DNA from: Typhlomys cinereus
Taxonomy: Eukaryota; Chordata; Mammalia; Rodentia; Platacanthomyidae
Length of the DNA: 64,000 bases
NCBI GenBank assembly: GCA_023101885.1
Contig: JALPQD010000016.1
Location: forward strand, 11,285,634-11,349,633
Direction: 5' to 3'
Below the pieces are notes generated by a model. That model saw only the letters and a program-made list of their open reading frames with translations. It was not told the DNA's origin and made no database searches. A program made the translations under genes and the position numbers. Every line of letters starts with the position of its first letter. The first letter of the stretch is position 1. Below are positions 11,480 to 24,265 of this stretch, in pieces.

Positions 11480-13159
11480 AACCTGATTTTTAGCATGCCC
11501 ACTGAACTTTATCTTCTTCCTTCTCTAGGAGTCAGACCTGAATGTTGTCTTTTAATTGACACAGTTTTTCTGTTTTTCTATATCTGGGAATAACACTAGC
11601 AAGATGGTGCCTTTTCTAACAAGTACAAAATAGTTCTCCTTGGCATGGGCCTGATTTTCTCTTAATTGGGTCATATATCAGATATGTGCAAAATGAAGTC
11701 TTCTTACAAATCACCACTTAGTGATTCAGGAAGAAAATGCTGATTTAGAATTTAAGTAAGGGCTTGAGGGTGGATAGGGAATCCACAGCTGCTGTGGAGT
11801 GCATGTAAAACATTTCCAAGACCCCACCTGGAAGAGAGATTCAATTAGACTCCCTTTGGAGAAAATTAACGTTCTTAAAGACTGGGAGTGTGGGCATGGA
11901 GGTCTAATCTTAAACTCCATTTAGAGAACATTAGCCTTCATCCCTTGAGTCTATGGCTCCAAACGTGAAGCAAAGAATTCTCAGTTAATGAAGGAAAGAC
12001 TTCAAGCGAGTTCATTCCAGATCTGAAGGAGAACAGGGAATCCTATTCCATCTCTGTCAGGCAATTCTCACATGCAATATTGTTCCCAGTTTTCCTTGAC
12101 AGCCACCTGCCCCACTCTTAGGAGCCTTGCAATTGGAATTACAGGAGGGAACAGAAATCTCATTACCAAATGCTTCTGTGTCCTCCCAACATTTGGAAAT
12201 TATCTAGGTATTTTCTCTTTTTCATGATGCTGATGTGCTCCTAATTGAGTCAATGAATAAGACAAAGTCAGAAGGACCAACACAGTTGGTATATTTTTGC
12301 CTTTTCTTTCTATAGTCCAAAAGAACGAACAAATGTTTATTACTGATTGAATGAGAGGAGAAGAATATACTTTAACAGCCTCTAAGGCTTGCATTTACCA
12401 GAAGCAAAAGGTGGAAGAAAGGTCTTTATCTGGAGTTTCATGAAGGTTTCCCTAAGATGGGATTATTTAATAAGTGAAACTCAAAAAGTTACGATGTAGC
12501 ACAGTTGAAATAATTGAGTATTCTCCATGTTTTTTCATCATCAATAGAAGTAGTAAAGAGACATTTGGAGAAATAATAGGTATATTGATCAAATTATTTG
12601 ACTCTGTGTGTGTGTGTGCGTGTGTGTGTGTGTGAATTGGTATTGTGTGTGTTTTGTATGTGAAGACAGAGTCCAGGAAAAAGAAGCATAAAGGAAAAAG
12701 GGGATAAATTTAAACAGCCAAGTTGAAAGGAACCCTGCATGGAAAGGTATTGTGAAAATCTTAAATTAATGATAATTTCTACTACACATTAATTTTCCTT
12801 AGCCAGATTTAGGTATCTGTAGAATTTTAATCTCTTTCTGCCCTACTTTTCACTGAAATGCTGGTAAATTCATTTTGATTTATGGATAATATGCATGCCA
12901 GGAGATAATTTATTGATTTATTTTAACCATGGTTGGTCTTCCATTCAAAATCATGGTGTCTCATTGGTTTCATGGACCATGAAATGTAGCTCCATAGCTG
13001 TGTTTGCCTTTCTTCCCTTCCTAGACACCACTGCTCCATGGATGTCTTGGGAGACATCAAAGAAAATAGTTTTAAGTACAAAGTTTTCCTTTTCTTGGAC
13101 ATTTAGCAGAAAAAGAACCATTTGCTAAGCATCTGTTCATATATGCTGTCTCACCAATC
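11480..13159. other. Intergenic DNA, no gene seen
   Basis: AT-rich sequence with one (GT)n. No ORF with protein-like content and no recognised repeat. Confidence 0.6.
12605..12634. repeat. (GT)n microsatellite
   Basis: Thirty bases of GT with one C substitution. Confidence 0.95.
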
Positions 13160-13375
13160 TCCACATTTGCATCCACTAGTTCCAGGATATCTGCAGTGTG
13201 CCAGGCAGCATGCTAACAATCTACAAAATGATCTCTTTAAGTCATTACAACTCAGGGCAGTAGTTATGTTGAGCCCTAAACTATAAAGGGAGAGGAAATG
13301 AAGGAGGAAGGATTTAAATAAGACTAGTGAAGGCAGATACTGGGTTCTAACTCAGGTTTGATGATCCCCTTCGTG
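13160..13375 (-). mobile_element. MIR SINE fragment
   Basis: CAGTGTGCCAGGCAGCATGCTAACAATCT followed by GTCATTACAACTC, GGGAGAGGAAATGAAG and TTCTAACTCAGG is the inverted order of the ancient mammalian MIR core and 3' end. Confidence 0.65.
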
Positions 13376-13989
13376 TTAACTCCATTCCAAATTGTTTCCT
13401 CTTATAATAAAATTTGGTTTAGAGTTCCAAGCTCTAACAGCACATAGATATTTTCCAGTTTTTGAGATTCATGGTTTGTTGAATTCAAAGCCTCATAATC
13501 TCTGTAAGGAATTACCAAAGTTTAGCTTTTGCATAAATTGGTTTCTGGCTATGCAAAAGAAATTAGCACCAATTTTTTTCCTTGCAGCAGAAAACTCATA
13601 AAACCATCCATTAGTTTTTATTATAATTAATGTAAAATTGTAGTGCTACTATTAATGCATATAATTATATATTTAGATAACTATAAACTCTCTAATTGGG
13701 TTAATAATATTAGAAATACTTGTAACTTCATAGCAGCTGAACTGTCAAGTCATCACATTTCACTCATTAGTGGAGATGAGTGTGATACATGTAATATATT
13801 TGATGCCCAGTTGTACATAAAACACAGATAGCTTTTTAAAAGGGTAAATAGTATTTAAAGTTAACATAATCATCTTCTATGTCATGTGAGTTATCCAAAA
13901 ATGCTATGGAAACGAAGAGAGAGAATCATGACAGGACAATGTAAGGCCAAGTGTCTAAAAGTAGGTTGCCCTCAGATCCTCAATAAATA

Positions 13990-14296
13990 AACCAATACAA
14001 GGCCTTGCAGGATGGTTCAAGCAAAACACTTACTGTACAGGCATGAACACTTGAATTTTAATCCCTAGAACCCATGTAGGCCTGGCACAGTGATATGTCT
14101 GTAATATCATTGCTGGAAATGAATACATAGGAGCTTGTGTGTCAGACATCTTGGCCAAATCAATGACCTCTAGGGTGAAAGAGAGATTCTGTCTAAAAAA
14201 TTTAGTGATTGTGGTAGAGTGGAAGTCCCCTGATGCCAACTCTGACCTCTAAATACATGAGCAACAACACACATAGTGATATTAATTTGCACAGGC
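13990..14296 (+). mobile_element. B4-like composite SINE
   Basis: A tRNA/ID-like head (GCAGGATGGTTCAAGCAAAACACTTACTGT) is joined to a decayed B1-like middle (GGCCTGGCACAGTGATATGTCTGTAATATCATTGCTGG). An end with CTGACCTCTAAATACATGAGC leads into a CA-rich tail at 14297-14369. This matches the general layout of rodent B4/RSINE elements. Confidence 0.6.
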
Positions 14297-14369
14297 AACA
14301 CACACCCATACACAGAAACACAAACACATGTATACACATGCACACACACACACACATACACACACACAA
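14297..14369. repeat. CA-rich tract (SINE tail)
   Basis: Imperfect CA repeats following the B4-like SINE at 13990-14296. Confidence 0.9.
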
Positions 14370-14535
14370 CATACAGTTGATATCATAGGTGATTTTTCTG
14401 ATACTCTTCTCCAGTATAATCTATTAAATTTGTCAGAGCTTACATGGACTTGAGCTCTGAGCACATGCCATTTTGTCAAGGAAGCCTCCCTGGACAGTAA
14501 TATCTGAGTTCTCTCCTTCATCATGCTCATTGTTT

Positions 14536-14553
14536 CATCCATCTATCTATCTG

Positions 14554-14595
<42 letters not shown>

Positions 14596-14611
14596 ATCTA
14601 TCTATCTATTT
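14536..14611. repeat. (ATCT)n tetranucleotide repeat
   Basis: About 75 bases of ATCT with one GTCT variant and one shortened unit. Confidence 0.95.
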
Positions 14612-15254
14612 TCTGTTTGTATTTTTTACTCATGTCTGCCAACTGCAAATCAAAGAACATCCCCTTATGGAGGCTAAAGTGTGGTGTTAACCTGAATATT
14701 TCTAGTCCTTACTACAGTATCTAGAGTATATGATTCCAATATACATTTTCATTTTTCAACTTCATTAGCATAAAATAGGCTGTTAGTCATTCTTTTTTCT
14801 TACACGTGGAAAATGTGCCCTGTGAAGTACAGAATAATCACTTTGTATTTTGACATCAACTTTTCATCTCTTCTGATTCCCACCACAACTTTGATTTTAC
14901 AGGTTGCTATCACATTTTAATTCTGTATCATATACAGGTCTTTCACTATTTATCATTAATATATAAAACATGATCCAATATATATATAGCAATTATATAA
15001 ACAAATATTTTAAAACTTTAAATTGTGCCCCTGACCATGTGTACATTTATTTCCCTCTGAATCTCAACTATAACATTAGCTTCTTTTTCTTAGTGTTCCT
15101 TTCTTTCATCAAACTGTTTGGGTTCATTCTACTTAGTTTAATCCAGTCCTCTACTCTGTGAACCTGCAATGGTCATCAGGTCATATTTAATATACATTTA
15201 CAGTCTGTATTTCATTAAATCTCTCAGCTCTTTCAGCCAAGCAGATCTTTGAAA

Positions 15255-15267
15255 ACTCTCTCTCTCT

Positions 15268-15318
<51 letters not shown>
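15255..15318. repeat. (CT)n-(TA)n compound microsatellite
   Basis: A CT run followed by about 48 bases of TA. Confidence 0.95.
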
Positions 15319-15319
<1 letters not shown>

Positions 15320-15749
15320 CTCTCTGCTTCCAGTTCAGTAACATAATTTGAGTTTCTAAATTCTGTATTCATTGTTTACTTTCTGTAGTCTCTTTCATTC
15401 TTTCTCAGTGAGTAATCAGTCATCTTAACCACTGTGACACTTTACTTATTGAATATCATGCACATCAATGCCAGGGACATATGCCCAGAAGAATTTTTTC
15501 CTGACCTCTTGCTTCAGGACTTGTCTTTTTTTCAACTCTTCAGTATTGGTAAAAATGTTATTCTATCAGCGAGATATGACTTTCCAAATGAGCATTAAAA
15601 TGAGCATTAATTGTATTGTTCTAATGTTTCTTCCCTTTATATTCATATTTCCAACTATAAGCTATCCCTGGTCTGATTCTATATTGTTTTCAAATTAGTC
15701 AGGTTCTTCCATCTTGGAAACCCGCTGCCTGTGATACTTCCTTTCTTCC

Positions 15750-15940
15750 TGTTTCTCTACTAACCTGGTTAACTTTTTCTTGTCCCTTAAATGTTAGCTC
15801 AAATGCCATTTTTCTTTCTGGATTTCCTGGCTAACTTAATGAAGTCAGCCTTTCTCATTACTTTCTCTTACAGTGCTTCAAAACTTTGCACTTCAGGGCT
15901 CTTGACTTATAATAATGTCTCCTTATGATTTAGAAAATCT
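15750..15940 (+). mobile_element. LINE L2 3'-end fragment
   Basis: TTAGCTCAAATGCCATTTTTCTTTCTGGATTTCCTGGC...CAGCCTTTCTCATTAC...CAGTGCTTCAAAACTTTGCAC resembles the ancient L2 3' region. Confidence 0.5.
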
Positions 15941-17282
15941 TTTCACCTGCAGTTGATCTTTTTTCAAAAAGATACTTTTCTTATATGTGAGCAAATGAGG
16001 CTTCTTCCTCTAAGTTGCACAGCCTTCTATCATGATACATGGTTGACATGAAGTCAAGTTGGATGCTCCTTGCTTGTATACTTTGTAGAGAAACCACCAT
16101 GTAGCCTCTACAACTGACATCCAGGTGTATATTTCATAATGTACAATTTGGGTTTTTTCTTTTTTGACATGCTTGTCTAGATGATTGTCCACATGTCCAG
16201 AATAATGTGAGACCCAGGAAGGGAGGGTCTCTGCCATTTCCATTTTTAGTTGTGTACCCAGAACTTAGAATAATCTCTAGCAGATGGAGACACTTTGTAG
16301 ACATTGGATGAAAAAATAACAACATGACAGATGTCTGCTGAAAAACTGAGCTTTTCTTTTCCTTATTTTGCACGGTAGGCAGGTATATAAAAGCTCTGAA
16401 AACCAGGTGGTAAGGGAGAGGATGATTTCACATGAATCTCTGCCGAAATTACCTTCAGTGAATGAGAATTTAATTGTTACTTCTTGGTATCTTTGACTGA
16501 AACACATGCCTTTTTGCCACCAGGTGTGTTGAGAAAAGACTTTTGTTTCTCCCAATGGGAAGTAGAAACCCTTGCTCATGGTTTCTGGAAAAAAAAAAAA
16601 AAACAACAAAAACGAGATCACAGTCAAGTATCACCTATAACCTAAATGCAAAAGGAAATGTAGCATTACAGAATAATTTTAGATTTAATTTTAAAGGCAG
16701 AAAGAATTTCTGTAAATGTTATATACAGAATGAAGACTAAACTATCTTGGTTTCACACATAGCTCTTTGATGTACGTAATGAAAGTCTTGCCTAAAGTAC
16801 TAACATTCCCCACATTTTTATATATCTGAATTTTCTCAAGGTAAGCAAAAAGTAATTAAATAATCTAAGAATTTTGGTAGATGTTTTAGCTTTAATTGGA
16901 AATGGAATTTTGCATAGCTCAATGACACAATTCAGATGATTTGGGAAATTGCAGAAGTGCTGTTGGTGAGAATAAGTGAGATCATACTTTCACCTATCCC
17001 ACCAGCAAATTTATCTGAAATAAATTCATATATTATCTATAATTTTAAAGGTTTTTAAATCAGGTAAGTATAAGATTTGGTATAGTCATGTAATATTTCA
17101 GAGTACTAGTTTCTTAACTATGGATTTATGAAAATTCCATCATATGTAGTTCTACAAACTTATGAAAACAATAGCTATATTTTAGTTCCTTTGGTCTTGC
17201 TTCCGTCTTCATTGTGTGTAACCCAGTTTGATGGGTGGGATCCCACAAAAATCACATAACCATATTCTTAACTCCAATATTT

Positions 17283-17592
17283 TTAAGAAATTTTTATTAT
17301 TTATTCAGTTGTGTATGTGTGTGCGTGTGCATGCGTGCGTGCGTGTGTGTGTGTGTGTGTGTGTGTAGAACCACGGGCGAATTCAGAAACCACCATGGAC
17401 CTCGTTCACCTCCTCCATCTTCTCCTTGTTTACTCTGCCCTGGGATTCACAGGCTCCACCCTACCAGGACCAGAAACGCAGGCCGCCCCGGCTTCTGTCT
17501 GGCATCTATAAGTGGGGTCTAGGATCTGAACTCAGGACCTTCCACCTGCAAGGCAGAGGCTTAACCCCTGAGCCACTTCTCCAGCCCCCTCC
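17283..17592 (-). mobile_element. Same young SINE family, inverted, with 14-bp TSD
   Basis: Its reverse complement matches the SINE at 38814-39114 along its length (GGGGCTGGAGAAGTGGCTCAG head, GGGTGGAGCCTGTGAATCCC body, tail giving the (GT)n at 17310-17367). A 14-bp direct repeat (TAACTCCAATATTT) lies at 17269-17282 and 17593-17606. Confidence 0.88.
17310..17367. repeat. (GT)n with GCGT variants (SINE tail)
   Basis: Tail of the inverted SINE 17283-17592, with several GC interruptions. Confidence 0.9.
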
Positions 17593-17606
17593 TAACTCCA
17601 ATATTT

Positions 17607-19789
17607 AAACCTTCAGGTTTTTTTTTCTAATTTCAAGTAATCTTTTATGTTAACTATGCAGTCAAGGCAGAAAATATTCAAACATTTATTTTTTTCAGCT
17701 GCTAACTTTGGGATTCTTTAACTATAAATCTACTACTGACATATATTCACTAAAGAATCTTAATATTCCTCATTTGAGAACTCATATTTCTCCTTTCAAA
17801 ATAACCCCCTTTTTTCCCTTAGAAACATTGATCTTTCTCTGCTCATGGATGCAGGATAGAAGATCCAATTAGCAAAAACTTCAAATTAAATATGACTGTT
17901 ACTCAGATACCAACTTTTTGTAACTGAAAGACTATGTTTCTATATCTATGAAGTCAGGCAAAAAGAAGTCAATATATTTTTCAAAAATTAACTGGTCTTG
18001 TTGTAGAATCAAATGAAAATCAAATATCAAAGCAAGACATCACCGGAAATGCCTCAAAGAACAAATGGGGCACAGAGAAAAGAATCAAAAATAATAGATG
18101 TGGAAATCTTTGAATAGGAATATGAGAAGTTGTTACTATTCTATGCAATGTTCTTTTGCGGGGACTGAGAGAAGTTTACAGAATACCCACAGTGTAAGTG
18201 TTTATGGTGTGAGTGAGAACAACAGATAGAATAAATGATTCAGCCTAATTTATCTATATATGCTTATCCTTCTATGGGATTGGCATTGGAAAAGGGAGAT
18301 AGAAGACATGTAGTGGTATGATTACCAAACCTTCATGAACTACAAGTCTACAGAAAAGGGTAAAACACTTCTTACACAAACGGAATCTGATTTGAGATTC
18401 CCAGATCCTATGATAAAAATTCTCATTGGGCATAGCCACATATATATAACTTCATCCTTGGAATCTAGAGTCTGGGAATCTAAAGAGCAAGCCAGTTAGC
18501 CAGACTAACCTTATGAATGGGTTCTGAGCTTATTTAAAGAATAAGAATAAGTCCAAAGAATAAGGTCGAACAACAATAAAGTATGATTCATGATATCACC
18601 CTTGGGTCTCCAGACATATGTATTCATCCTACATACATGGTGATAGTTCATCTTGGTTGACGACTTGAGGCTAAACCTGGGATTAGCCAATAAATCAGCT
18701 GCCAGACTACTTGAAAACATTATCAGGGTTTGATATTGGCAACACAAGGGACTACCTTAGATTTGGGTGGTTCTTTCTAGTAGCAGAGCAGATAAAAGGA
18801 AACATAAAAAAGAACAGTTTTCTCAGTTGTCCTGGGCGCTGGCAGACTCATCTTCCCTGCCGCCGCCATTCCTTGTTGATTGAAATATTCAGCTTCCGAA
18901 CTGAATGCCTATTGGCAGCTATTGTTGGATTACCTAGACTTTATTTAAAAAGATAACATAAGAAATCCCCATTTGTATATTTTCCTTCTATGACACTGCT
19001 TCTCTAAAGAACCCTGCCCAATACACAAACATTTTAAAAGAAATATAAGGCTACAGCAATGTCTACCTCCATAAAAGCCAGAATGTAGAAACTATATGAG
19101 CCTAACATAAGCATTGTGGACTATGAAAGTCTACTATAATATCCTTCCAATGGGAGCCTTGATGGAACACCCTCATGAATAAGAGTTGAAATAATAGGAA
19201 ATTTTCAATCTCCATAGCAAACAATGATAACTGAGGATGGACACTTGTAGATCACAGAGAAACAAAATACAAATATTCAGGTGGTCTTTGCTGGACAACT
19301 GTCACAGTACCAGAACACACTCTTTAAGCTGCTGGTGGATAAAAACAATCAACACCATAAACAATCTAAGAATAGCTGTAAGTAATAACATCAGTGGATA
19401 AATATTAAGGGTTTAACCAACAGCTTTCTGATTATATTTAGCTTTGAAGCAGGGAACAAATTCTTAATACTGTAAAACAGACAAAAAATTGATGGAATGG
19501 GATGACATAGGTCCTATGATGGTAGAAAATATTAAGGTTTAGCTATAGGAGATTTGTATCAAACTGCCTTTTAAACATGTATTATTATATCCATAGATGG
19601 GAGGAGCACTCAGCACTCAGTCTAGGAGCTTCCTCATGCAGTGGAAGGTGCTTTTTCCAAAAAACTAACCACAATTGGAAAATGTGCAGAAAATAAGTGA
19701 CTACAGACTATTAGGTCATAAATAAGTAATCTAAACCACTCCCACACATCAAGATTCAGGGAGAGAAGAAGCCTTAGAAATGAAAGAGC
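17607..19789. other. Intergenic DNA, no gene seen
   Basis: Mostly AT-rich. A small GC-richer patch near 18825-18875 (CTGCCGCCGCC) is not explained by any recognised element. It is too short for a CpG island. Confidence 0.55.
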
Positions 19790-20200
19790 CTCAATGGGGA
19801 TGGGGAAGTGCCCAGATGGTATCTTCTGGACATGACATCAGTGTAATTTCCTACTGTAGTCATGTGTACTTTCATGAGACCTATATAGGATTTGGCCTAT
19901 CAATATCTCACCATGGAAAAGGAAAGATCCTGAAGCCCCATGCCTCCCTGACAGACTATTATAAAGCTGGATTGAGATAGGGAATATGCTTTCCTGAGTA
20001 GTATACACATTGATACAGGATTCGTGCTTTAGGAAGTGCTCAAGCACACGTCATCAAAGGCAACCCAGAAAACACAAGTGGTCCAGACATGTAAACAGGC
20101 AAGAAAATTAGAGGGAGCCTGATAAAGAATAGGGGTTGCTGTGGGAAAAGTAGACGGGATGTAATTTGGGAATAGGGTATGAAAATATCATAAATATCAT
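19790..20200 (+). mobile_element. Possible Lx-like L1 3'UTR remnant
   Basis: The series GCCTATCAATATCTCACCATGG, CCTCCCTGACAGACTATTATAAA and a purine-rich end before TGTAATTTGGGAA is reminiscent of rodent Lx 3'UTRs. It is weak and diverged, so this is tentative. Confidence 0.35.
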
Positions 20201-21149
20201 ATTCTGTATTAATTCTCTTACAGAATAGATTGCTTTAAAAAATCTCTTCTACCCCCTCTCTCTTTCTATCTTTCTCTTTCTCTTATCTACCCTCAGACTT
20301 TTCCAAGTGTGATATTCTTTGAAGCAGTTATGAGAAGTGAATGAATATCTGATAAATGATAGTCACCTTTAGATTAGCCACTATTAGAGCCCGGGGAAGA
20401 TTCTAGAAAGACAAATTTTCTCTGGGAGTAGCTATTGTCTTTGCAATTTTCCATATTGCAACAAACATGATATGGTCATTGCTACAGTCAACAATTTGCC
20501 TCTAATTTGCCAGGCAAGATGTTCCTACCAATGAAATAATAGTATGGCAGTTGTATCACCAAGTGTTTTCTTATTTGGTCTGTGGCCTTCTCTTCAGCAA
20601 GGAGTTCATGCCCTGTACTGTAGAACTTGTCAAAAGTCCATAGTTGAGAGATAATAGTGACTAGACATGAACCTATCATTTCATAGTATTTTTAATTCAG
20701 AATTTTTCTTTTATATAAACAAAACAAATGGTTGTCCCTGTCCTCCTCTCCCTCCTGTTTCTTTGGTTCCCACTATGTATAGTTATTTCTCCTAAGATTC
20801 TCACTGGTCCATGGAGGAATATTGATATGTCAGTGATTGTGTAGGTCCAGAGGGTTATGATATAGTAGGTGTGTGGTTAGCCTTCAGGTAACAAATAGCC
20901 TGTCAATTAGCTTCTAACCCCCCACCCCATGCCAGAGAAAACATGTTCAGTAATGCAAACCTGTCTAAACAAAAGTGGAAGGGAAGAAAATATACAATAG
21001 ATAGAATCAAATGTTTTAAGCATTAACCATAAAAATCTGATAGTAAACCACCATTTAAATATCTCTCATTATATCCTTCTCAACACCCAAATGAGATGCA
21101 GTCTACTGCAAAGACAGAGTATTAATGCAGAAAACCACAAGCAACCAGA

Positions 21150-21335
21150 ATGTAGAATATCAGTGACCCTATAATGATCACCTTAAATCAGTCCTTCTAA
21201 ATCTTGTCCCATTTTAAGGCTCAGGAAAACTTGTGGAAGAACCACTTGCCAAAAATTTCACTCCAGTCACAACAGGGCTGCTGCATCCAGGAGCTCACTA
21301 CAATGAGATCTACCCCTACTTTTTTATTGTTAAGT
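21150..21335 (+). mobile_element. Old L1 3'UTR remnant
   Basis: The block around CAGGGCTGCTGCATCCAGGA and CTCACTACAATGAGATCT is homologous to AGGACTGCTACATCTAGGAA and following in the L1 3'UTR at 46065-46705. The borders are unclear. Confidence 0.5.
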
Positions 21336-23493
21336 GGACATGTTGTCAATATTTAGTTTTTTACACATAGACCCAAGGCTGCCATGCACCTTGATCAAAG
21401 AACCTTCTCTCTGTGAGTCTTGATCAAAGAACCTTCTCTTTGAAGCTAAGTTTAGTGAATGCAAGCTCTGAGACACTAGTTCAAAGTGTTAAGAATTAGT
21501 AACTTTTGAGTATGTCTTGACTGTAATACCCATGATCTCGTATTAGTTGAGGCTTCCTGCATAAGGTCTATACAAGACCAAGCTTATAAACCATCAGTCA
21601 TGGATTGGGGCTTTGTTTACAGAATTCCATCCCACCATGGAAGCTCTTGGCAGTGAAAGGCTTCTGGGGATGAGGAAATCATCATCTTTATCATCCTGAG
21701 TGACACTGGTAAAATTTTCATGTAGTAGATAGTTCCACATCCATGCCAGGCTGCTAGCCCTGGTTAAACTCAGTGAGTAAGAAGATGTGCTATCTAGATA
21801 TGGGTAACAACTTTACAGTTGAAGGCACAACTTTTAAGAATTAGTAGTTAAGTCAAGCCCTGAGTGAGCTTGTAGAAGATTCATTGACTTGGGAAAAAGA
21901 CCCAGTCCATAGTGGTGGAGAACATTCCCTGGACAAATGGACAGGACAAAAGGAGCTGATTCGATAAGTTTGGCATGCTTAAACATACTGGGACAGTCTT
22001 GCTGTCTGTACAAGTGAGGTTTACCCCTCTCTCAGCAACCCCTGTATATGTGATAAGGTACTGATATGGGCTTTCCTGCCAAGTTGTACTAAGATCTGTA
22101 ACTGATAATAGTAAGAAATAATAAAACCCCATTCCTCCCCTAACCTCTTTCATTGTGAATATAAACAACTTTCAGGCAAACTGCAACACAAAGCAAAAAC
22201 CAAAACAAGTTTAAAAGACATAGAAGTGTGAAGAGGACCCAATGGAAGGACAGAGCATGAGTAGGATGAGTATGATAGGAATGTATTTTATATGTATTAA
22301 ATTGCTAAAGAATAAATTTCTAATTAAAATATTAACTATTCCACCTTCTAGAGGCTTAAAGTAATTCAAAATTAAATCATATTATCTTTGACCTAATCTT
22401 GTGAGATCACATAGAGTTCATGTTTTGTAGCTCAGTACTCATCACATGTAGTACATGCTGTTACATTCATATTTTGTATAGAAATTCCTCATTTTTATTT
22501 TGTACCTGCCTTTGTTTTCCAGACTGATATCAGTTCATTTTTCTGTAACCAACAGGTAATAAGCACCAAAACTATGAGCTTTCACAGAACCAGGCAGAAG
22601 GTAGAAATGATACAAAGGTTTTATTTGATGCTTTTATTTTCCTGCTGTTTTCAAATTCACAGTTAAATTGCAAAGACCTAGTGTTTATTCCCTTGAAGAT
22701 TAATATCAACCCAAACAAACAAACAAACAAAAAAGCATACCTCAGGAATGCTTCCTGAATATGTCATAATTACATACAATACTGTGTCTTTCCTTACTTT
22801 TTGGTAAGCACAGATAGATGTTTGATGCAACATTTCCCCATTTTCAATAAAAAGCATTTCCAGTAAGTGACTCTGTCTGCTCCACCATTTTCTTAAGTGA
22901 AGCCTCCACCCATTTCCATTATTTGAACATAGAAAGCATAAAACAGTCAGTTTGGGCTGCTACTCCCAAGATGAGTTAGGTATCTGGAGTTAGGTACCTC
23001 AATTGACTCAGACACTGATATATACAAGAATCTGTGTAGTAACCTTCTTTAGATGATCACTGGGATAGATCATCATTTTTTCTGCATCAACTTGAATGAG
23101 TCAGAAGATGTTCATGTTACATAATAAATGTTATTTCCAGGTGTGTCTGTTTAAGTATTTCTGGCATTTGAGTCAATAGACTCAGTAAAGTACATTATCT
23201 TTGGCAGTGACTGTGGGCTTCAATGAATCCACCCAGAACTGCTCAGCTGGAGGAAGGCATTCCCCCACCCCCACCCCATATTTTCATTTTCTTCTGTACT
23301 GTTGGATCTAGACATTTCATCCTAATTTCTTCTAGCCTTCAATTAGAATTCAATCATTGGCTTGCTTGGTTTTCCAGCCTTAAGATTGACACTGACTATA
23401 TCAGTATATTGTTGGAATTTCTATCCCTCTAGCCTGCAGAGATAAGATTGTGAGATATATCATAAGCCAACAGCTTGCTCTCCTCATATTCTT

Positions 23494-23543
23494 TCTGTCT
23501 CTGTCTCTGTCTATCCCTGTCTCTCTCTTTGTCTCTCTCTCTT
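23494..23543. repeat. CT/GTCT-rich tract
   Basis: Pyrimidine-rich TCTGTCTCTGTC units, imperfect. Confidence 0.85.
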
Positions 23544-23659
23544 ACTTCCCTGCCACATATATCATTAGCAAAGTAGGGTGTTAGCCTTGAATACTTAAAT
23601 GCAGATCTTAAAGTCTCCAGTAATCCCATAGTGTTTGAAGTATTAAGCACTAAGAGTCA

Positions 23660-24265
23660 TTTTTGATCTTACCTATCTTTCACTTCCTCATCAAGTATTT
23701 CAATCCAAGATAACCAATTTAATATCATAGTCTGGATTCTATTCTTATACCTCAATTGCCATTGCAGTAGTCAAACCCAAGGCAATTTCTTACTTATACT
23801 AAGACAACTATATCCTACAGATGTCCTGTTATCATTCTGGATTCTTAAAACCTTATTTCTATATAGCAAGTAGAGTGAACTTTTGAAAACTATGTTGAAT
23901 AATGCCAGATCCCTGCTTTTAAGTATCTCTCAACTGCTTCATCTTTCTTCACAAAAAGTCAAGCAGAATTACTAGATCCATTAGCTGTTCTCTGCTCAGT
24001 TCTCCATATGTTGTTGGGTATCTTCAATCTTAATCCTCTATGATCTAGATCCCTTACCTACATTTATTGCATATGTGATATAGGTCTGCCAAAGAAGAAC
24101 TACAAAGAATTTCAAGTTCTTTGGTGCAGTTTGTTCTAATTATGCAGTTCAAATGTCACCAATTCCACACAACTTAATAATACCGATTTATTCCCATACA
24201 TTTTATTTTCTAACTTGGCACCTTCTTTCTGTCTTGCTTTGACTCATCTTCCTTTGTCCTACAAA
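23660..24265 (+). mobile_element. Ancient mammalian interspersed repeat, class unresolved
   Basis: The order CATCCTACAGATGTCCTG...AGTAGAGTGAACTTTTGAAAA...CCAGATCCCTGCTTTTAAGTATCTCTCAACTGCTTC...TTCAAATGTCACC has the look of an old L1M/L2-type 3' region with short pyrimidine-rich blocks. I cannot name it. Confidence 0.35.

Larger units (their letters stand above)
14612..17268. other. Intergenic DNA between repeats
   Basis: AT-rich. It contains the (CT)n-(TA)n run, an L2-like fragment and an A-run at 16589-16603. Short open frames here have no family resemblance. Confidence 0.6.
20201..23659. other. Intergenic DNA with sparse old repeats
   Basis: Contains the L1 3'UTR remnant at 21150-21335, an (AAAC)n run near 22712-22730 and a CT tract at 23494-23543. 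No gene was recognised. Confidence 0.55.
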
